Source of the DNA: Pelobacter seleniigenes DSM 18267 | Lineage (GTDB): Bacteria > Desulfobacterota > Desulfuromonadia > Desulfuromonadales > Geopsychrobacteraceae | Direction of reading: 5' to 3' | NCBI RefSeq assembly: GCF_000711225.1 | Contig: NZ_JOMG01000002.1 | Coordinates: forward strand, 694,501 to 758,500 | Length of the DNA stretch: 64,000 nucleotides | Part shown: positions 24,958 to 34,452 of the stretch, one piece after another | Numbering within the stretch: position 1 is the stretch's first letter | How the letters are laid out: the number at the start of each line of letters is the position of its first letter | Program-made: the position numbers and the translations under genes | Notes under the pieces: model-generated | The model's database searches: none | What the model was told of the DNA's origin: nothing | What the model saw: only the letters and a program-made list of their open reading frames with translations

Positions 24958-25137
24958 TTAAAGTGGCTCGGGATTACAAAGGTTAGCGGCAGAGTGTGTT
25001 TGAGAGCCACAATTTCCGCAGACAAATTGTGGGTTGTTGAAAAGCTTATCGATCTCAGGATTGGGACCTTCATTTTTCAACTGACAAGCCGTCATTTCGC
25101 TATAATCTTTGTCGCTCGCTTTTTTATTTTCTGTCAT
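24958..25137 (-). CDS. 59-residue zinc-ribbon-like small protein
   Basis: Small cytoplasmic protein starting MTENKKASDKDYSEMTACQL and ending with VCGNCGSQTHSAANLCNPEP: two knuckle cysteines C-G-N-C and a third Cys near the C-terminus, with a His between, suggesting a single metal-binding knuckle. The ATG is preceded by GGAAGGAGAAAGCAC. The frame runs further upstream without coding character. Similar tiny proteins ending in a CxxC...C knuckle are common in this bacterial group, but I know no function. It is convergent with the phosphoesterase gene. Confidence 0.65.
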   Translation of the reverse strand: MTENKKASDKDYSEMTACQLKNEGPNPEIDKLFNNPQFVCGNCGSQTHSAANLCNPEPL

Positions 25138-25511
25138 GTGCTTTCTCCTTCCCGCTCTCGCAGACATTTCCTTCATTTTAGCGTGAAGCTGTCTTGACGC
25201 ACAAGTTTGAGGAGGTTTATTCCCATTCAGCAGTTCTTCTGTTTCATGCGCGGCCGATCAGTATTCGATGGGTCTTTCATTGAACGAGCTTGATGAATAA
25301 ACAGCGTAGCAGGGTGAAAAAATTGGCAGACCTGGCATGAAATTAAAATTTTAATAGAAACTGCCGTTTTCAAGAAATATCCTACCAATTTGGTTATAAT
25401 AAAATATAATTGTTTTCCGTCTTTCTCATAAGGCGCTTCCCTTCTTGTGGCAGCATCTCTGCCAACACTCCTTTGAACTGCTGCTCGTCAGGTTGGTAAA
25501 GGAGTGACAAT
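25138..25511. promoter_or_regulatory. Promoter region of the aconitase gene with a dyad operator candidate
   Basis: The dyad ACCAATTTGGT at 25384-25394 directly abuts TATAAT (25395-25400), a position suited to repression. A 14-bp palindrome ATTAAAATTTTAAT lies about 40 bases upstream. The -35 element is not clear. No gene seen in the remaining ~300 bases. Confidence 0.4.
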
Positions 25512-27452
25512 ATGGCACAAAACATAACTCAAAAAATCATCTCGGCTCACCTCGTTGAAGGGCAACTTGTCCCCGGCGAAGAAATTGCTATCCGTATCGA
25601 CCATACCCTTCTTCAAGACGCGACCGGAACCATGGCTATGCTTGAATTCGAGGCATTGGGACTTGATCGTGTCGGAGTCGACCTGGCCACGCAATATGTC
25701 GATCACAACCTATTGCAAACCGATTTCAAGAATGCGGATGATCACAAGTATCTACGCACCGCCTGTGCTCATTACGGGGTACATTACTCGGAACCGGGTA
25801 ATGGTATTTCGCATATCGTGCACATGGAACGTTTCGGTCGGCCAGGGCTGACCATGCTGGGTGCCGATAGCCATACTCCGGGAGCGGCAGGGGTTTCGAT
25901 GCTGGCGATTGGCGCGGGCGGGATGGATGTCTCCTTAGCAATGGCCGGATATCCTTATTATTTCCCCTGCCCAATAGTTCTTGGGGTCAAATTGACGAAT
26001 CGTTTGTCCGACTGGGTCAGCGCGAAAGACGTGATCCTGGAAATGCTCAGGCGCTATGACGTCAAAGGATGCGTCGGCAAAGTGATTGAATATTTCGGCC
26101 CAGGAGTTGAAACACTCTCAGCCACTGACCGCATGACGATCGGCAACATGGGGACTGAACTGGGTGCAACCTCAACAGTTTTTCCTGCAGATGGACGAAC
26201 CCGGCAATGGCTTGAATCTCAAGGTCGGGGAAAAGACTGGAGCGAACTTACCGCCGACCAAGGCTGTTCCTATGACGAGTACGATGAAATCGATCTGTCA
26301 AGTGTTGAACCACTGATCGCCTGTCCGACATCGCCGGGCAACATCAAGCGGATTGAGGAGGTTGCGGGAACTAAGGTCGATCAGGTCATCGTCGGATCCA
26401 GTGTCAATGGCAGCTATCGGGACCTGATGGTTACAGCCAAAATCCTGGAAGGAAAACATTCCGCAGGAGGTCTATCATTACATGTTAATCCAGGGAGTCG
26501 GCAGGTACTCGAAAATGTCGCAGAGAGCGGCGGTATCATGCCGCTGTTACTGGCAGGAACGCGCATTCATCAATCCGGCTGTTTGGGGTGTATCGGCATG
26601 GGCCAGGCGCCAGGCACTGATGAAGTAAGCCTACGGACTTTCCCGCGCAACTTCCCCGGCCGTTCCGGGACCAAGAGTGACAAGGTTTATCTCTGTTCCC
26701 CGGAAACTGCTGCCGCCTCGGCTCTCAAAGGGGTCATTGCCGACCCGCGTGAGTTGGCCGAACAGATGGATTATCCGCGCATCAGCGACCCGAACAATTA
26801 CCTTGTCGATACAAGTTCCATTGTTTTCCCGAGTCCGGAATCGATGCAAACCGAAATTCTTATGGGTCCGAACATCATGCCGTTTCCGGAGTTGGACGCC
26901 TTACCCGAAACCCTGGACGCTAAAATTGTGCTGATTGTCGAAGACAACATCTCAACGGATACGATAATGCCCGCAGGAAGCAAGGTTTTGCCATTACGCT
27001 CCAACATTAAGGCCATCAGCGAGTATGTCTACTACCAGATTGATCCAGATTTCCACAAGCGCTGTCGGGAATACCGGAATGCAATTATCATTGGCGGAGA
27101 GAACTACGGACAGGGGTCCAGTCGAGAACATGCTGCGCTGGCCCCGCGCTATCTTGGAGTACGGGCCAAAATTGTCAAAAGCTTCGCCCGTATTCACAAA
27201 GCCAACCTATGTAATTTCGGGATCCTCCCCCTGACCTTCAAAAACCCCGGGGATTTTGAACGAGCATCACAAGGAGCCCGGGTCGAATTGCCGGATTTGC
27301 GGAAAATCATCGAACGCGGTGGAGTTGAAATCCCAGTTTTGATCGATCAGCAGGAAATTATCACACGACTTGAGGTTTCGGATCGACAGCGTCAGCATCT
27401 ATTGGCCGGTGGAGTCTTGAATTTCGTTAGAAACCAGATAAAAGAAGCCTGA
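25512..27452 (+). CDS. Aconitate hydratase
   Basis: Interconverts citrate and isocitrate with a [4Fe-4S] cluster. The 646-residue protein is the shorter, mitochondrial-like form used by many anaerobes. Motifs: IDHTLLQDATG, GADSHTPGAAGVSMLAIGAGG, a cysteine ligand in LIACPTSPGN-type context, the paired Cys in HQSGCLGCIGMGQ, and in the swivel domain GGENYGQGSSREHAALAPRYLG with the catalytic Ser. The ATG follows AAGGAGTGACAAT. Flanked by a strong terminator, it is monocistronic. It links the citrate locus of the window to the TCA cycle. Confidence 0.94.
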   Translation: MAQNITQKIISAHLVEGQLVPGEEIAIRIDHTLLQDATGTMAMLEFEALGLDRVGVDLATQYVDHNLLQTDFKNADDHKYLRTACAHYGVHYSEPGNGISHIVHMERFGRPGLTMLGADSHTPGAAGVSMLAIGAGGMDVSLAMAGYPYYFPCPIVLGVKLTNRLSDWVSAKDVILEMLRRYDVKGCVGKVIEYFGPGVETLSATDRMTIGNMGTELGATSTVFPADGRTRQWLESQGRGKDWSELTADQGCSYDEYDEIDLSSVEPLIACPTSPGNIKRIEEVAGTKVDQVIVGSSVNGSYRDLMVTAKILEGKHSAGGLSLHVNPGSRQVLENVAESGGIMPLLLAGTRIHQSGCLGCIGMGQAPGTDEVSLRTFPRNFPGRSGTKSDKVYLCSPETAAASALKGVIADPRELAEQMDYPRISDPNNYLVDTSSIVFPSPESMQTEILMGPNIMPFPELDALPETLDAKIVLIVEDNISTDTIMPAGSKVLPLRSNIKAISEYVYYQIDPDFHKRCREYRNAIIIGGENYGQGSSREHAALAPRYLGVRAKIVKSFARIHKANLCNFGILPLTFKNPGDFERASQGARVELPDLRKIIERGGVEIPVLIDQQEIITRLEVSDRQRQHLLAGGVLNFVRNQIKEA

Positions 27453-27481
27453 ATGGAGGGGCACATTTCCCCCAATTGAAC

Positions 27482-27515
27482 AGCACTGTTTCGGACCTGA
27501 GCCCGAAACAGTGCT
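27482..27515. terminator. Bidirectional terminator between aconitase and ferredoxin genes
   Basis: A 13-bp perfect stem, AGCACTGTTTCGG with CCGAAACAGTGCT, separated by 8 bases and followed by TATTTG, between convergent genes. Confidence 0.8.
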
Positions 27516-27535
27516 TATTTGACTTCTGCAGACGG

Positions 27536-27718
27536 TCAGGCTGTCGTCTCCCAGTTGATGACATCGACGGGACAGACGCTGTCACAGCTTCCGCAATCGG
27601 TGCATGTTTCTTTATCGATAACATGCACATCCCCCTGTTCACTGATCGCATCAACCGGACAAACTTCAGCACAAGCACCACAGTTGATACAGCCTTCGTC
27701 GATCCAATGAGTTCCCAT
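27536..27718 (-). CDS. 2[4Fe-4S] ferredoxin
   Basis: 60-residue bacterial-type ferredoxin. Two cluster motifs CINCGACAEVCPVD and CTDCGSCDSVCPVD bind two [4Fe-4S] clusters for low-potential electron transfer in the cytoplasm. The ATG follows AAGGAGGACTAC. It lies just downstream of the hybrid cluster protein gene on the same strand, separated by a hairpin, and may supply electrons to it (inference). Confidence 0.94.
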   Translation of the reverse strand: MGTHWIDEGCINCGACAEVCPVDAISEQGDVHVIDKETCTDCGSCDSVCPVDVINWETTA

Positions 27719-27837
27719 GTAGTCCTCCTTGAATAAATAGTTTTATTTTTTAGAAACCTACCCCATTTCAACAAGATTCCAATTGAAGAAACAAGATAAT
27801 GACGATCACAACATCGTGTACCTTGGCTTTGTCACCA

Positions 27838-27862
27838 CGCTACCCGGGTGAACCGGGTAGCG
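27838..27862. terminator. Terminator between hcp and ferredoxin
   Basis: CGCTACCCGG pairs with CCGGGTAGCG around GTGAA. On the plus strand it is followed by CTTTTTAAT, on the minus strand by GTGGTGA. It sits after the hcp stop, so ferredoxin expression could be uncoupled from hcp. Confidence 0.65.
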
Positions 27863-27878
27863 CTTTTTAATATATTGA

Positions 27879-29501
27879 TCATCCAAGAATCTGTTTGAGG
27901 TCCTCTTCTGCCGTGGTAATCGGTCCGATATTGTAATTTTCGACCAGGAAGTTAAGGACGTTCGGAGTCACAAAAGCAGGCAATGTCGGACCCAGTTTAA
28001 TATTCTTGATACCCAGGTGGAGCAGCGTCAGCAGGATAGCAACCGCTTTTTGCTCGTACCAGGACAGGACCAGCGACAATGGCAGTTCATTGACGCCGCA
28101 TTCAAAGGCTTCGGATAATGCCAAAGCGACCTGAATAGCACTGTAGGCGTCGTTGCACTGGCCGACGTCGAGTAGACGCGGGATTCCACCGATATCACCC
28201 AGGTCCATTTTGTTAAAGCGGAATTTGCCACAGGCCAGGGTCAGGATCACGGTATCCTTTGGAGCTTTTTCAGCAAACTCAGTGTAGTAGTTCCGGCCGC
28301 TCTTGGCGCCATCGCAGCCGCCGACCAGGAAAAAGTGCTTGATGGCACCGGCCTTGACTCCTTCGATAACTTTATCGGCCACACCGAGGATAGCGTTATG
28401 GCCAAAGCCAGTGAGGATTTCCTGCCCCGGATTCTCTTCAAAACCATCGCACTCCTGGGCTTTCTTGATGACTTCCGAGAAATCAAAGCCGTCGATATGT
28501 TTGACGTCAGGCCACTGCACCAGGCCCCAGGTGAACAGCCGACCCTTGTAATTGTCGGCAGGCTTCTGGATGCAGTTGGTGTTGAAGATAATCGCGCCCG
28601 GAAAATCCTGGAATTCCTTGTACTGATCCTGCCAGGCCCCGCCGAAGTTGCCGGCCAGGTGTGCATATTTCTTCAGTCCCGGATAGCCATGGGCAGGCAA
28701 CATCTCACCATGAGTGTAGATATTGATACCGGTCCCCTCGGTCTGTTTGAGCAGTTCTTCGAGGAACTTGAGGTCGTGACCGGATACCAGAATGGCTTTG
28801 CCAGCCTTGGTGCCGAGTTGGACCGGTGTAGGAACCGGATGACCATAGGCAGCAACGTGAGCCTGGTTGAGCAGTTCCATGGTCAGATAGTTGATTTTTC
28901 CTGCTTCCAGGGCCAGGTTGACATTGGCCATCAGATCAAGGCTGTCGTCAAGTTGCGCGGCCAGAGCCTTATGGGTGAAGGCGTAGATTTCATCCGCTTC
29001 CTTCCCCAGAATACGGGCGTGATCCGCATAGGCTGCGTAGCCTTTGATGCCGTAGGTGATCAGTTCGCGAACTGAATGAATATCGTCATCAACGGTATAA
29101 TCCTTGACCCCGTGCAGTTCACCAAGCTTGACTTGTTCGGCAATACTCTCCGGAAGATTCCAGCCCTGAGCCGCTGCGGGGATTGTTCCTGTGACAGGGC
29201 CGGCCATTGTTTTGGCCTTATCGCGCAAACGAACTCCTTCAACAATAAAGCTGGAAACCGCCTCGGCAGAAAAATCAACATTGGTGACAGTCGTAAACAG
29301 ACCGTCGATCATAAAACGATCAATTTCGTTATCTTTAGTGCCCATTTCCCTGGCTTTGTTGGCCCAGAAAGCAATGCCTTTCAACGTATAAACCAGTAAA
29401 TCCTGCAGGGCGGCAACATCAGGCTGCTTGCCGCATACACCGATCACAGTGCATCCAGTACCTTTTGAGGCTTGCTCACATTGGTAACAGAACATCGACA
29501 T
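27879..29501 (-). CDS. hcp: Hybrid cluster protein (hydroxylamine/NO reductase)
   Basis: 540-residue Hcp. It carries an N-terminal cluster motif FCYQCEQASKGTGCTVIGVCG (partly quoted: Cys5, Cys8, Cys17, Cys23) and the hybrid-cluster ligands in HGEMLPAHGYP, NTNCIQKP, GCDGAKSGR, LTLACGKFRFN and LLDVGQCNDAYSA. The enzyme reduces NO and hydroxylamine and serves nitrosative-stress defence and protein S-nitrosation control. ATG follows AAGGAGGATACCAGC. Decayed reading frames of typical Hcp partners lie just upstream. Confidence 0.95.
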   Translation of the reverse strand: MSMFCYQCEQASKGTGCTVIGVCGKQPDVAALQDLLVYTLKGIAFWANKAREMGTKDNEIDRFMIDGLFTTVTNVDFSAEAVSSFIVEGVRLRDKAKTMAGPVTGTIPAAAQGWNLPESIAEQVKLGELHGVKDYTVDDDIHSVRELITYGIKGYAAYADHARILGKEADEIYAFTHKALAAQLDDSLDLMANVNLALEAGKINYLTMELLNQAHVAAYGHPVPTPVQLGTKAGKAILVSGHDLKFLEELLKQTEGTGINIYTHGEMLPAHGYPGLKKYAHLAGNFGGAWQDQYKEFQDFPGAIIFNTNCIQKPADNYKGRLFTWGLVQWPDVKHIDGFDFSEVIKKAQECDGFEENPGQEILTGFGHNAILGVADKVIEGVKAGAIKHFFLVGGCDGAKSGRNYYTEFAEKAPKDTVILTLACGKFRFNKMDLGDIGGIPRLLDVGQCNDAYSAIQVALALSEAFECGVNELPLSLVLSWYEQKAVAILLTLLHLGIKNIKLGPTLPAFVTPNVLNFLVENYNIGPITTAEEDLKQILG

Positions 29502-29621
29502 GCTGGTATCCTCCTTTGGTTTTGGTGTTTTTTCCGGCTCTTTCTTGCCAAATAAGATCTAACAATCTATTCCGCGAAGGGGCTAAAGAACACTGCTCTC
29601 TGCTTCGATATGACTCCGAAA

Positions 29622-29917
29622 TCATGACATGGGGCTAAAGACGATTGCTGAAATCTGTTCAGTTTCATCTGTGGTGACCTTTTGGGCTGCGGCTTCCATG
29701 TTGCCAACGAAGTGACAGTCCCGATCATGCTCGATAAGCATGGCTTTTATGGGAGGATGTTTCTCTGGCATGCCATTTTTGCCTAAATCAACGAACAAAA
29801 CGCCCTCTTTCTTGGCATGGTGGAAGTGGTCCGCGAAGTTTTGCGAATAAAAGTCTACCGTATCAAGGGAAAAGGTCCAGTTCCTGAACGTTCCTTTTTC
29901 CACCAGAGCTGTAGTTT
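29622..29917 (-). pseudogene. Hemerythrin-like gene remnant lacking its N-terminus
   Basis: The frame reads SLDTVDFYSQNFADHFHHAK, then KEGVLFVDLGKNGMPEKHPP and KAMLIEHDRDCHFV, which matches the later two thirds of a hemerythrin (HHE) domain, including its HHxKxExxLF and LxEHD iron ligands. The first helix and its histidine are missing: an in-frame stop lies just upstream of about 29917 and no good start exists. Hemerythrins bind O2 or NO through a di-iron site. The remnant sits beside hcp, a usual neighbourhood for NO-related genes. An independent small protein starting from GTG at about 29903 is possible but lacks the fold core. Confidence 0.6.
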
Positions 29918-30052
29918 GTCAACCAAGGCAATCATTGCTGCCAGCTTATCGACACAAGGGCTGCTGTCACCCAATTTCGGGCAGACGTTGACCAGAACCC
30001 GGCCTTTGATGTAATCACGATGGAATTCAGTGTAGAAAAATGAAGTGTTTTC
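29855..30052 (-). pseudogene. C-terminal remnant of a 4Fe-4S partner protein of Hcp
   Basis: A short frame overlapping the hemerythrin remnant reads FYTEFHRDYIKGRVLVNVCP then KLGDSSPCVDKLAAMIALVD. This is close to the C-terminal ANFHxDFIKGKVxxxGCPKLDD segment of the 4Fe-4S dicluster protein commonly encoded next to hcp in anaerobes (family resemblance from memory). The remainder of that protein, including the cluster motifs, is absent, and stop codons flank the fragment. It suggests a deletion joined two neighbouring genes. Confidence 0.5.
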
Positions 30053-30107
30053 TTATGACTGGAATTCGTTTAAACGTCAAATCTCATCAAGAGACTTGAG
30101 TAGAAGG

Positions 30108-30158
30108 AATTCCACTTTCACCCTTTGGAATACAGTCCCAAAAGGGGAAAGTGGAATT
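30108..30158. terminator. Large inverted repeat downstream of glmS
   Basis: AATTCCACTTTC-A-CCCTTT pairs with AAAGGG-G-GAAAGTGGAATT (18 pairs, one A/G mismatch) around a 13-base loop. On the plus strand GGATTTTTTAATT follows. It may terminate glmS transcripts or be a remnant of a mobile repeat. Confidence 0.5.
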
Positions 30159-30240
30159 GGATTTTTTAATTACTTCATTCATCCTGATCAGTTGCCGGCT
30201 TTATTTATTTCCAACATCCTCAAAGAACAGATCTGGAAAG

Positions 30241-32070
30241 CTATTCCACGGTCACGCTCTTGGCCAGATTCCGCGGCTGATCAACGTCCGTCCCTTTGAG
30301 CACGGCGACGTGATAGGCCAGCAGCTGGATCGGGATAGAGGTTAAAATCGGCATCAGGTCGTCGTCGAGTTCAGGCACCTGAATCAGGGCCGAGACCTGC
30401 TGTCGCAAGCGTTCGTCGGTGCCGCTGGTAATGGCGATGACAATCCCACCGCGAGCGCAGACCTCCTGCATATTGGAGACGACTTTGTCGTAGGTTGCGT
30501 TCTGCGGCACCAGCACCACAACCGGCAAATTTTCGTCGATCAGCGCGATGGGGCCGTGTTTCATTTCGCCAGCCGGATAGCCTTCGGCGTGGATATAGGA
30601 AATTTCCTTGAGTTTGAGGGCTCCTTCCAAGGCAATGGGATACTGGTTGCCACGCCCCAGATATAAGAAGTCCCGAGCATTCATGTAATTTTTGGCGATA
30701 TTCTCGATCGAGCCATCCAATTCCAGAACCTCTTCCACCTTGCGCGGCAGGGTGAGCAGATCGGTTATTTTCTGCTGACAGCCCGCTGCGCTCAGCTGGC
30801 CGCGCACCCGCCCCAGTTTGAGGGCCAATAGATACAGCGCCACCAATTGCGTGGTAAAGGCCTTGGTGGAGGCAACACCGATCTCCGGCCCGGCATGGGT
30901 GTAAATCACGGCATCGCTTTCCCGGGCTATGGATGAATCGACCACATTACAGATACAGAGCGTCTTCCCCCCCTTGCTTTTGGCTTCGCGCAGGGCGGCC
31001 AGGGTATCGGCGGTTTCGCCGCTCTGACTGATCAGCACGGTCAGGCTGTTGGCAGCGACGATGGGGTCGCGGTAACGGAATTCGCTGGCGATGTCGATCT
31101 CCACCGGAATCCGCGCCAGTTTTTCCAGATAAAATTTACCGACCAGCCCGGCATGCCAGGAGGTGCCGCAGGCGATCACGAAGATTTTATCCAAACCGGC
31201 CAGATCCTCCGCGGTCAGATTCAGATCTTCCAGGAAAACGTCCCCTTCGTCCAGCTGCAGCCGGCCGGCCATGGTATCAGCGAGAGCACGCGGCTGCTCG
31301 TAAATTTCCTTGAGCATGAAGTGCTTGAAGCCGCCTTTTTCAGCCATCAGCGGGCTCCAGGTAATGGTCTTGCTCTGTTTTTCCAGTAGCGTGCCCTGCA
31401 GATCGGTCACCCACATTTTTTCCGGGGTAAAGACCGCCACTTCACCGTCTTCGAGAAAAATCATTTCCCGGGTGTGCGACAGCATGGCCGGGATATCGGA
31501 AGCAACTAGATATTCCCCCTGCCCCTGGCCGACCACCAGTGGCGAGCCAAACTTGGCGGCGATGAGTTTATCCGGCTCCTGCTGGCAGACGATGGCCACG
31601 GCATAGGCGCCTTTCACCTGGCGCAGGGCGGAACGGACCGCTTCCTCGAAATCGCCACAGCGGCGATAATGCTCATCAATGAGATGGGCGATAATCTCGG
31701 TATCGGTTTCCGAGCTGAACTGGTGTCCAGCCTCGACCAATTGCTCTTTGAGCTTCAGATAATTTTCAATGATTCCGTTGTGAACCACAACGATACCATC
31801 AGCTTTGTGAGGATGAGCATTGATCTCCGACGGCCGGCCGTGAGTCGCCCAGCGGGTATGGCCGATGCCTCTGGTGCCCAGGGCCGGCGTCGTGGTCAGG
31901 ATCTTTTCCAGATTGATCAGTTTTCCTTCCGCCCGGCGAATTTGCGGGGCACCGCCGTTCAGCGTGCAGATCCCCGCTGAGTCATAGCCCCGGTATTCCA
32001 GTTTTCGCAGTCCTTCAATAATGATCGGTGATGCTTCTTGCCCACCGATATAACCAACGATTCCACACAT
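30241..32070 (-). CDS. glmS: Glutamine-fructose-6-phosphate aminotransferase (GlmS)
   Basis: 609-residue enzyme making glucosamine-6-phosphate for peptidoglycan and LPS. It starts [10 protein letters not shown], with the N-terminal Cys as glutaminase nucleophile. Two SIS domains follow: [17 protein letters not shown] and [13 protein letters not shown], then [20 protein letters not shown] and the C-terminal LAKSVTVE. The ATG at 32070 is set by the essential Cys2; the open frame extends upstream artificially. Size equals the E. coli enzyme. It follows glmU by 19 bases in one unit. Confidence 0.97.
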   Translation of the reverse strand: MCGIVGYIGGQEASPIIIEGLRKLEYRGYDSAGICTLNGGAPQIRRAEGKLINLEKILTTTPALGTRGIGHTRWATHGRPSEINAHPHKADGIVVVHNGIIENYLKLKEQLVEAGHQFSSETDTEIIAHLIDEHYRRCGDFEEAVRSALRQVKGAYAVAIVCQQEPDKLIAAKFGSPLVVGQGQGEYLVASDIPAMLSHTREMIFLEDGEVAVFTPEKMWVTDLQGTLLEKQSKTITWSPLMAEKGGFKHFMLKEIYEQPRALADTMAGRLQLDEGDVFLEDLNLTAEDLAGLDKIFVIACGTSWHAGLVGKFYLEKLARIPVEIDIASEFRYRDPIVAANSLTVLISQSGETADTLAALREAKSKGGKTLCICNVVDSSIARESDAVIYTHAGPEIGVASTKAFTTQLVALYLLALKLGRVRGQLSAAGCQQKITDLLTLPRKVEEVLELDGSIENIAKNYMNARDFLYLGRGNQYPIALEGALKLKEISYIHAEGYPAGEMKHGPIALIDENLPVVVLVPQNATYDKVVSNMQEVCARGGIVIAITSGTDERLRQQVSALIQVPELDDDLMPILTSIPIQLLAYHVAVLKGTDVDQPRNLAKSVTVE

Positions 32071-32089
32071 GGGAGTACCTTTCGGATGA

Positions 32090-33469
32090 TCAGGATTTTT
32101 TTTGTTTACGGGTCCGCCAGCCGGGAACAATTTTCTGCGGTGTTCTGGCCAAAGCCAGGGAATCGGCAGGGACATCCTTGGTAATGGTTGAACCGGCGGC
32201 GATCAGGCTGTTGCGACCGATCTTGACCGGGGCGACAAACTGGGTATCGCTGCCGATAAAGACATCATCTTCGATAATCGTCTTGTGCTTGTGGACACCG
32301 TCATAGTTGCAGGTAATGGTGCCGCAGCCGAAATTGACATTTTTCCCAACTTCGGCATCTCCGATATAGGTCAGGTGACTGGCTTTGGTCCCCTCGCCGA
32401 AAATCGATTTTTTTGCCTCGACATAGTTGCCAATTTTATTTTTCCCAAGTAACACATTGCCCGGCCGTAAATGTGCCATTGGCCCAATTTCACAGAGCTC
32501 ACCAATGCGGGATTCTTCGATGACCGAACCAGCCTTCAGATGAACCCCGTCAGCAATCACCGAATCAACCACCACGACGCCGGTTTCTACGATACAGTTG
32601 CGGCCGATGCTGGTCTTGCCGCGCAGATGCACATTGGGATGCAGGACCGTATCCATACCGATCTCGACCCCGTTATCGATATAGACCGTGGTCGGGTCGG
32701 TCATTGAGACGCCGCCCTGCATCAGTCCGGCATTGATCTTCCAGCGCATCAGGACTTCGGCCTCGGCCAGCTGGCAGCGATCGTTGATTCCCATGGCTTC
32801 GGTCGGATCCTCAACACACAGGGCACGCGTTTTTTTGCCGGCCGCAACAGCGGCTGCGACCACATCGGTCAGGTAATATTCCTTCTGGGCGTTGTTCTTG
32901 TTCAACCCTTTCAAGGCGCCAAGGACAAAGGCCGCATCGAACAGATAGGTCCCGGTGTTAATTTCCGTGACCTGGCGTTGCTGCTCGTCGGCATCTTTTT
33001 CTTCGACAATCTGCAGCACCTGTTCGCCAGCGCGGATCACCCGGCCATAGCCGGTCGGATTCGGCATCTGCGCGGTCAGCACGGTCACTGCCGCATCCTC
33101 GTGGGTATGGTAGTTGTAGAGCTGGCGGACCGTATCCGCAGTCAACAGCGGGACATCCCCGCACAACAGCAGCAACGGGCCACTGTAACCACGCAGCGCA
33201 TTGGCCGCACACATCAGCGCATGTCCGGTTCCGAGCTGATCGGTCTGCTCAACCCATTCGATATCAGCGGCGGGAAAAGCCTCGCAGACCTGCTCGGCAC
33301 CATGGCCGATAACAACTTTCATCTGCTGAAAACCGGCCTGTCGGGCCGCTTCCAGCGGATACCCCAGCATCGGGCTTCCACAGAGCGGATGCAGCACCTT
33401 GGGCAGCGCCGATTTCATCCGGGTCCCTTTTCCTGCAGCCAAAATAATTGCGACTAATCCTTTATTCAT
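32090..33469 (-). CDS. glmU: Bifunctional N-acetylglucosamine-1-P uridyltransferase/acetyltransferase (GlmU)
   Basis: 459 residues. The N-terminal nucleotidyltransferase domain has [15 protein letters not shown] and GTGHALMCA; the C-terminal left-handed beta-helix has hexapeptide repeats ([46 protein letters not shown]). It converts glucosamine-1-phosphate to UDP-GlcNAc. The ATG follows GGGGATGTGA. It is co-directional with and upstream of glmS, the common glmU-glmS pairing. Confidence 0.97.
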   Translation of the reverse strand: MNKGLVAIILAAGKGTRMKSALPKVLHPLCGSPMLGYPLEAARQAGFQQMKVVIGHGAEQVCEAFPAADIEWVEQTDQLGTGHALMCAANALRGYSGPLLLLCGDVPLLTADTVRQLYNYHTHEDAAVTVLTAQMPNPTGYGRVIRAGEQVLQIVEEKDADEQQRQVTEINTGTYLFDAAFVLGALKGLNKNNAQKEYYLTDVVAAAVAAGKKTRALCVEDPTEAMGINDRCQLAEAEVLMRWKINAGLMQGGVSMTDPTTVYIDNGVEIGMDTVLHPNVHLRGKTSIGRNCIVETGVVVVDSVIADGVHLKAGSVIEESRIGELCEIGPMAHLRPGNVLLGKNKIGNYVEAKKSIFGEGTKASHLTYIGDAEVGKNVNFGCGTITCNYDGVHKHKTIIEDDVFIGSDTQFVAPVKIGRNSLIAAGSTITKDVPADSLALARTPQKIVPGWRTRKQKKS

Positions 33470-33522
33470 TCACATCCCCTGGGCAGAAAAACTATTCAGG
33501 TTATTAAAAATGGCCATTATGG

Positions 33523-33702
33523 AATGGCGCTAATTTAAGCAACTCTGCAGTAAACTCGGAACTGTCCCCAGGGTTATCAGGGGCTGTCCCAAGAGTTTGC
33601 GAGCATTGAAACTGTCGCGGTTCGCACCGCAAAGACCTGGGACAGCCCCCGTGCGGGGACAGTCCCGGTTTTGCTGCCAGCGACTCTTAAACAAGCTCCA
33701 TT
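33523..33702 (+). repeat. MITE-like element, copy 1 (180 bp)
   Basis: Non-coding element with terminal inverted repeats AATGGCGCTAATTTAAG at the left and CTTAAACAAGCTCCATT at the right (three mismatches). The interior contains several GGGACAGCCCC / GGGGACAGTCCC blocks. A closely similar copy lies in reverse orientation at 42396-42572. No target duplication is evident at this copy. Confidence 0.75.
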
Positions 33703-33895
33703 TTGCACACCATGAGCTTTTTTCAAATCCGGTCAAAAAAATGTGCTTTTCAGCAGTCTGCGCTAAACAGACTAAATATTTGAACATAATATGCGGCTAG
33801 TCAAGCACCACGACCGCATCTGCGGATATTTTGTCCGGATATTTACATGAAGTTGACAGTAGCGTATAGTTTTGCAGCCTAGGGGGTTCTTTTTT

Positions 33896-34444
33896 ATGAA
33901 TGATCGTCGTTCGATAGCGCAGGAGCTGGATGACATCCAGCAGGAAATCAAAGAGCTGGAAATACTCTATGAGCAGTATTTTGCCGGTCTGGAGCGGCGT
34001 GAGCCATACCAGAAACGCAAAGATGTCGCCCGCCGCCTGCGCCACTTTACCAACCGGCATATTGTCTGGACCGATCTCAAGTTCCGTTACCAGGGCCTGG
34101 CGTCTCGCTTCATGTCCTACGGCCAACATTGGGACCGGATCTTGCGGCTGATTGACGAAGGGAAATACCACCGTCATCTCGCCAAAATAAAGAAACCCTC
34201 CGTGGCCCAGAATTCCACTCATTCCTCGGGCGAACAGGACGAAGCGAGCCAACTGCAGCAGCAACTCAAGCAGGCCCGGCAGGCCTGCGGAATCGGCGGG
34301 GAAACACCCAGTGCCGAGAAAGTAGCCGCATTTCTCGCCTCGCAGCGTGAAAAAATCCGCGAACGCTACGGCGACAAGCCGATTCAGTTCAGTATCGATA
34401 CCAGCGACGGCCGCCCCCGCATCAAAGTCAGCCTGAAGAAGTAA
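33896..34444 (+). CDS. MXAN_5187-type protein of unknown function
   Basis: 182 residues, highly charged and mostly helical, without signal peptide or membrane span. The segments IEQEIKELEILYEQYFAG-like (seen as QQEIKELEILYEQYFAGLER), RREPYQKR and FRYQGLASRFMSYGQHWDRI match the MXAN_5187 C-terminal domain family found across Myxococcota and Desulfuromonadales. The C-terminal part has VAAFLASQREKIRERYG and ends IKVSLKK. The ATG follows AGGGGG; the frame upstream starts with TTG. It precedes the radical SAM gene by 8 bases, suggesting a pair. Function unknown. Confidence 0.75.
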   Translation: MNDRRSIAQELDDIQQEIKELEILYEQYFAGLERREPYQKRKDVARRLRHFTNRHIVWTDLKFRYQGLASRFMSYGQHWDRILRLIDEGKYHRHLAKIKKPSVAQNSTHSSGEQDEASQLQQQLKQARQACGIGGETPSAEKVAAFLASQREKIRERYGDKPIQFSIDTSDGRPRIKVSLKK

Positions 34445-34452
34445 GCCCAACC

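Noticed and set aside
32071-32089. glmS ribozyme or riboswitch ahead of glmS
   Set aside because: Only 19 bases separate glmU and glmS; no room for the ribozyme, which is known from Firmicutes and relatives.
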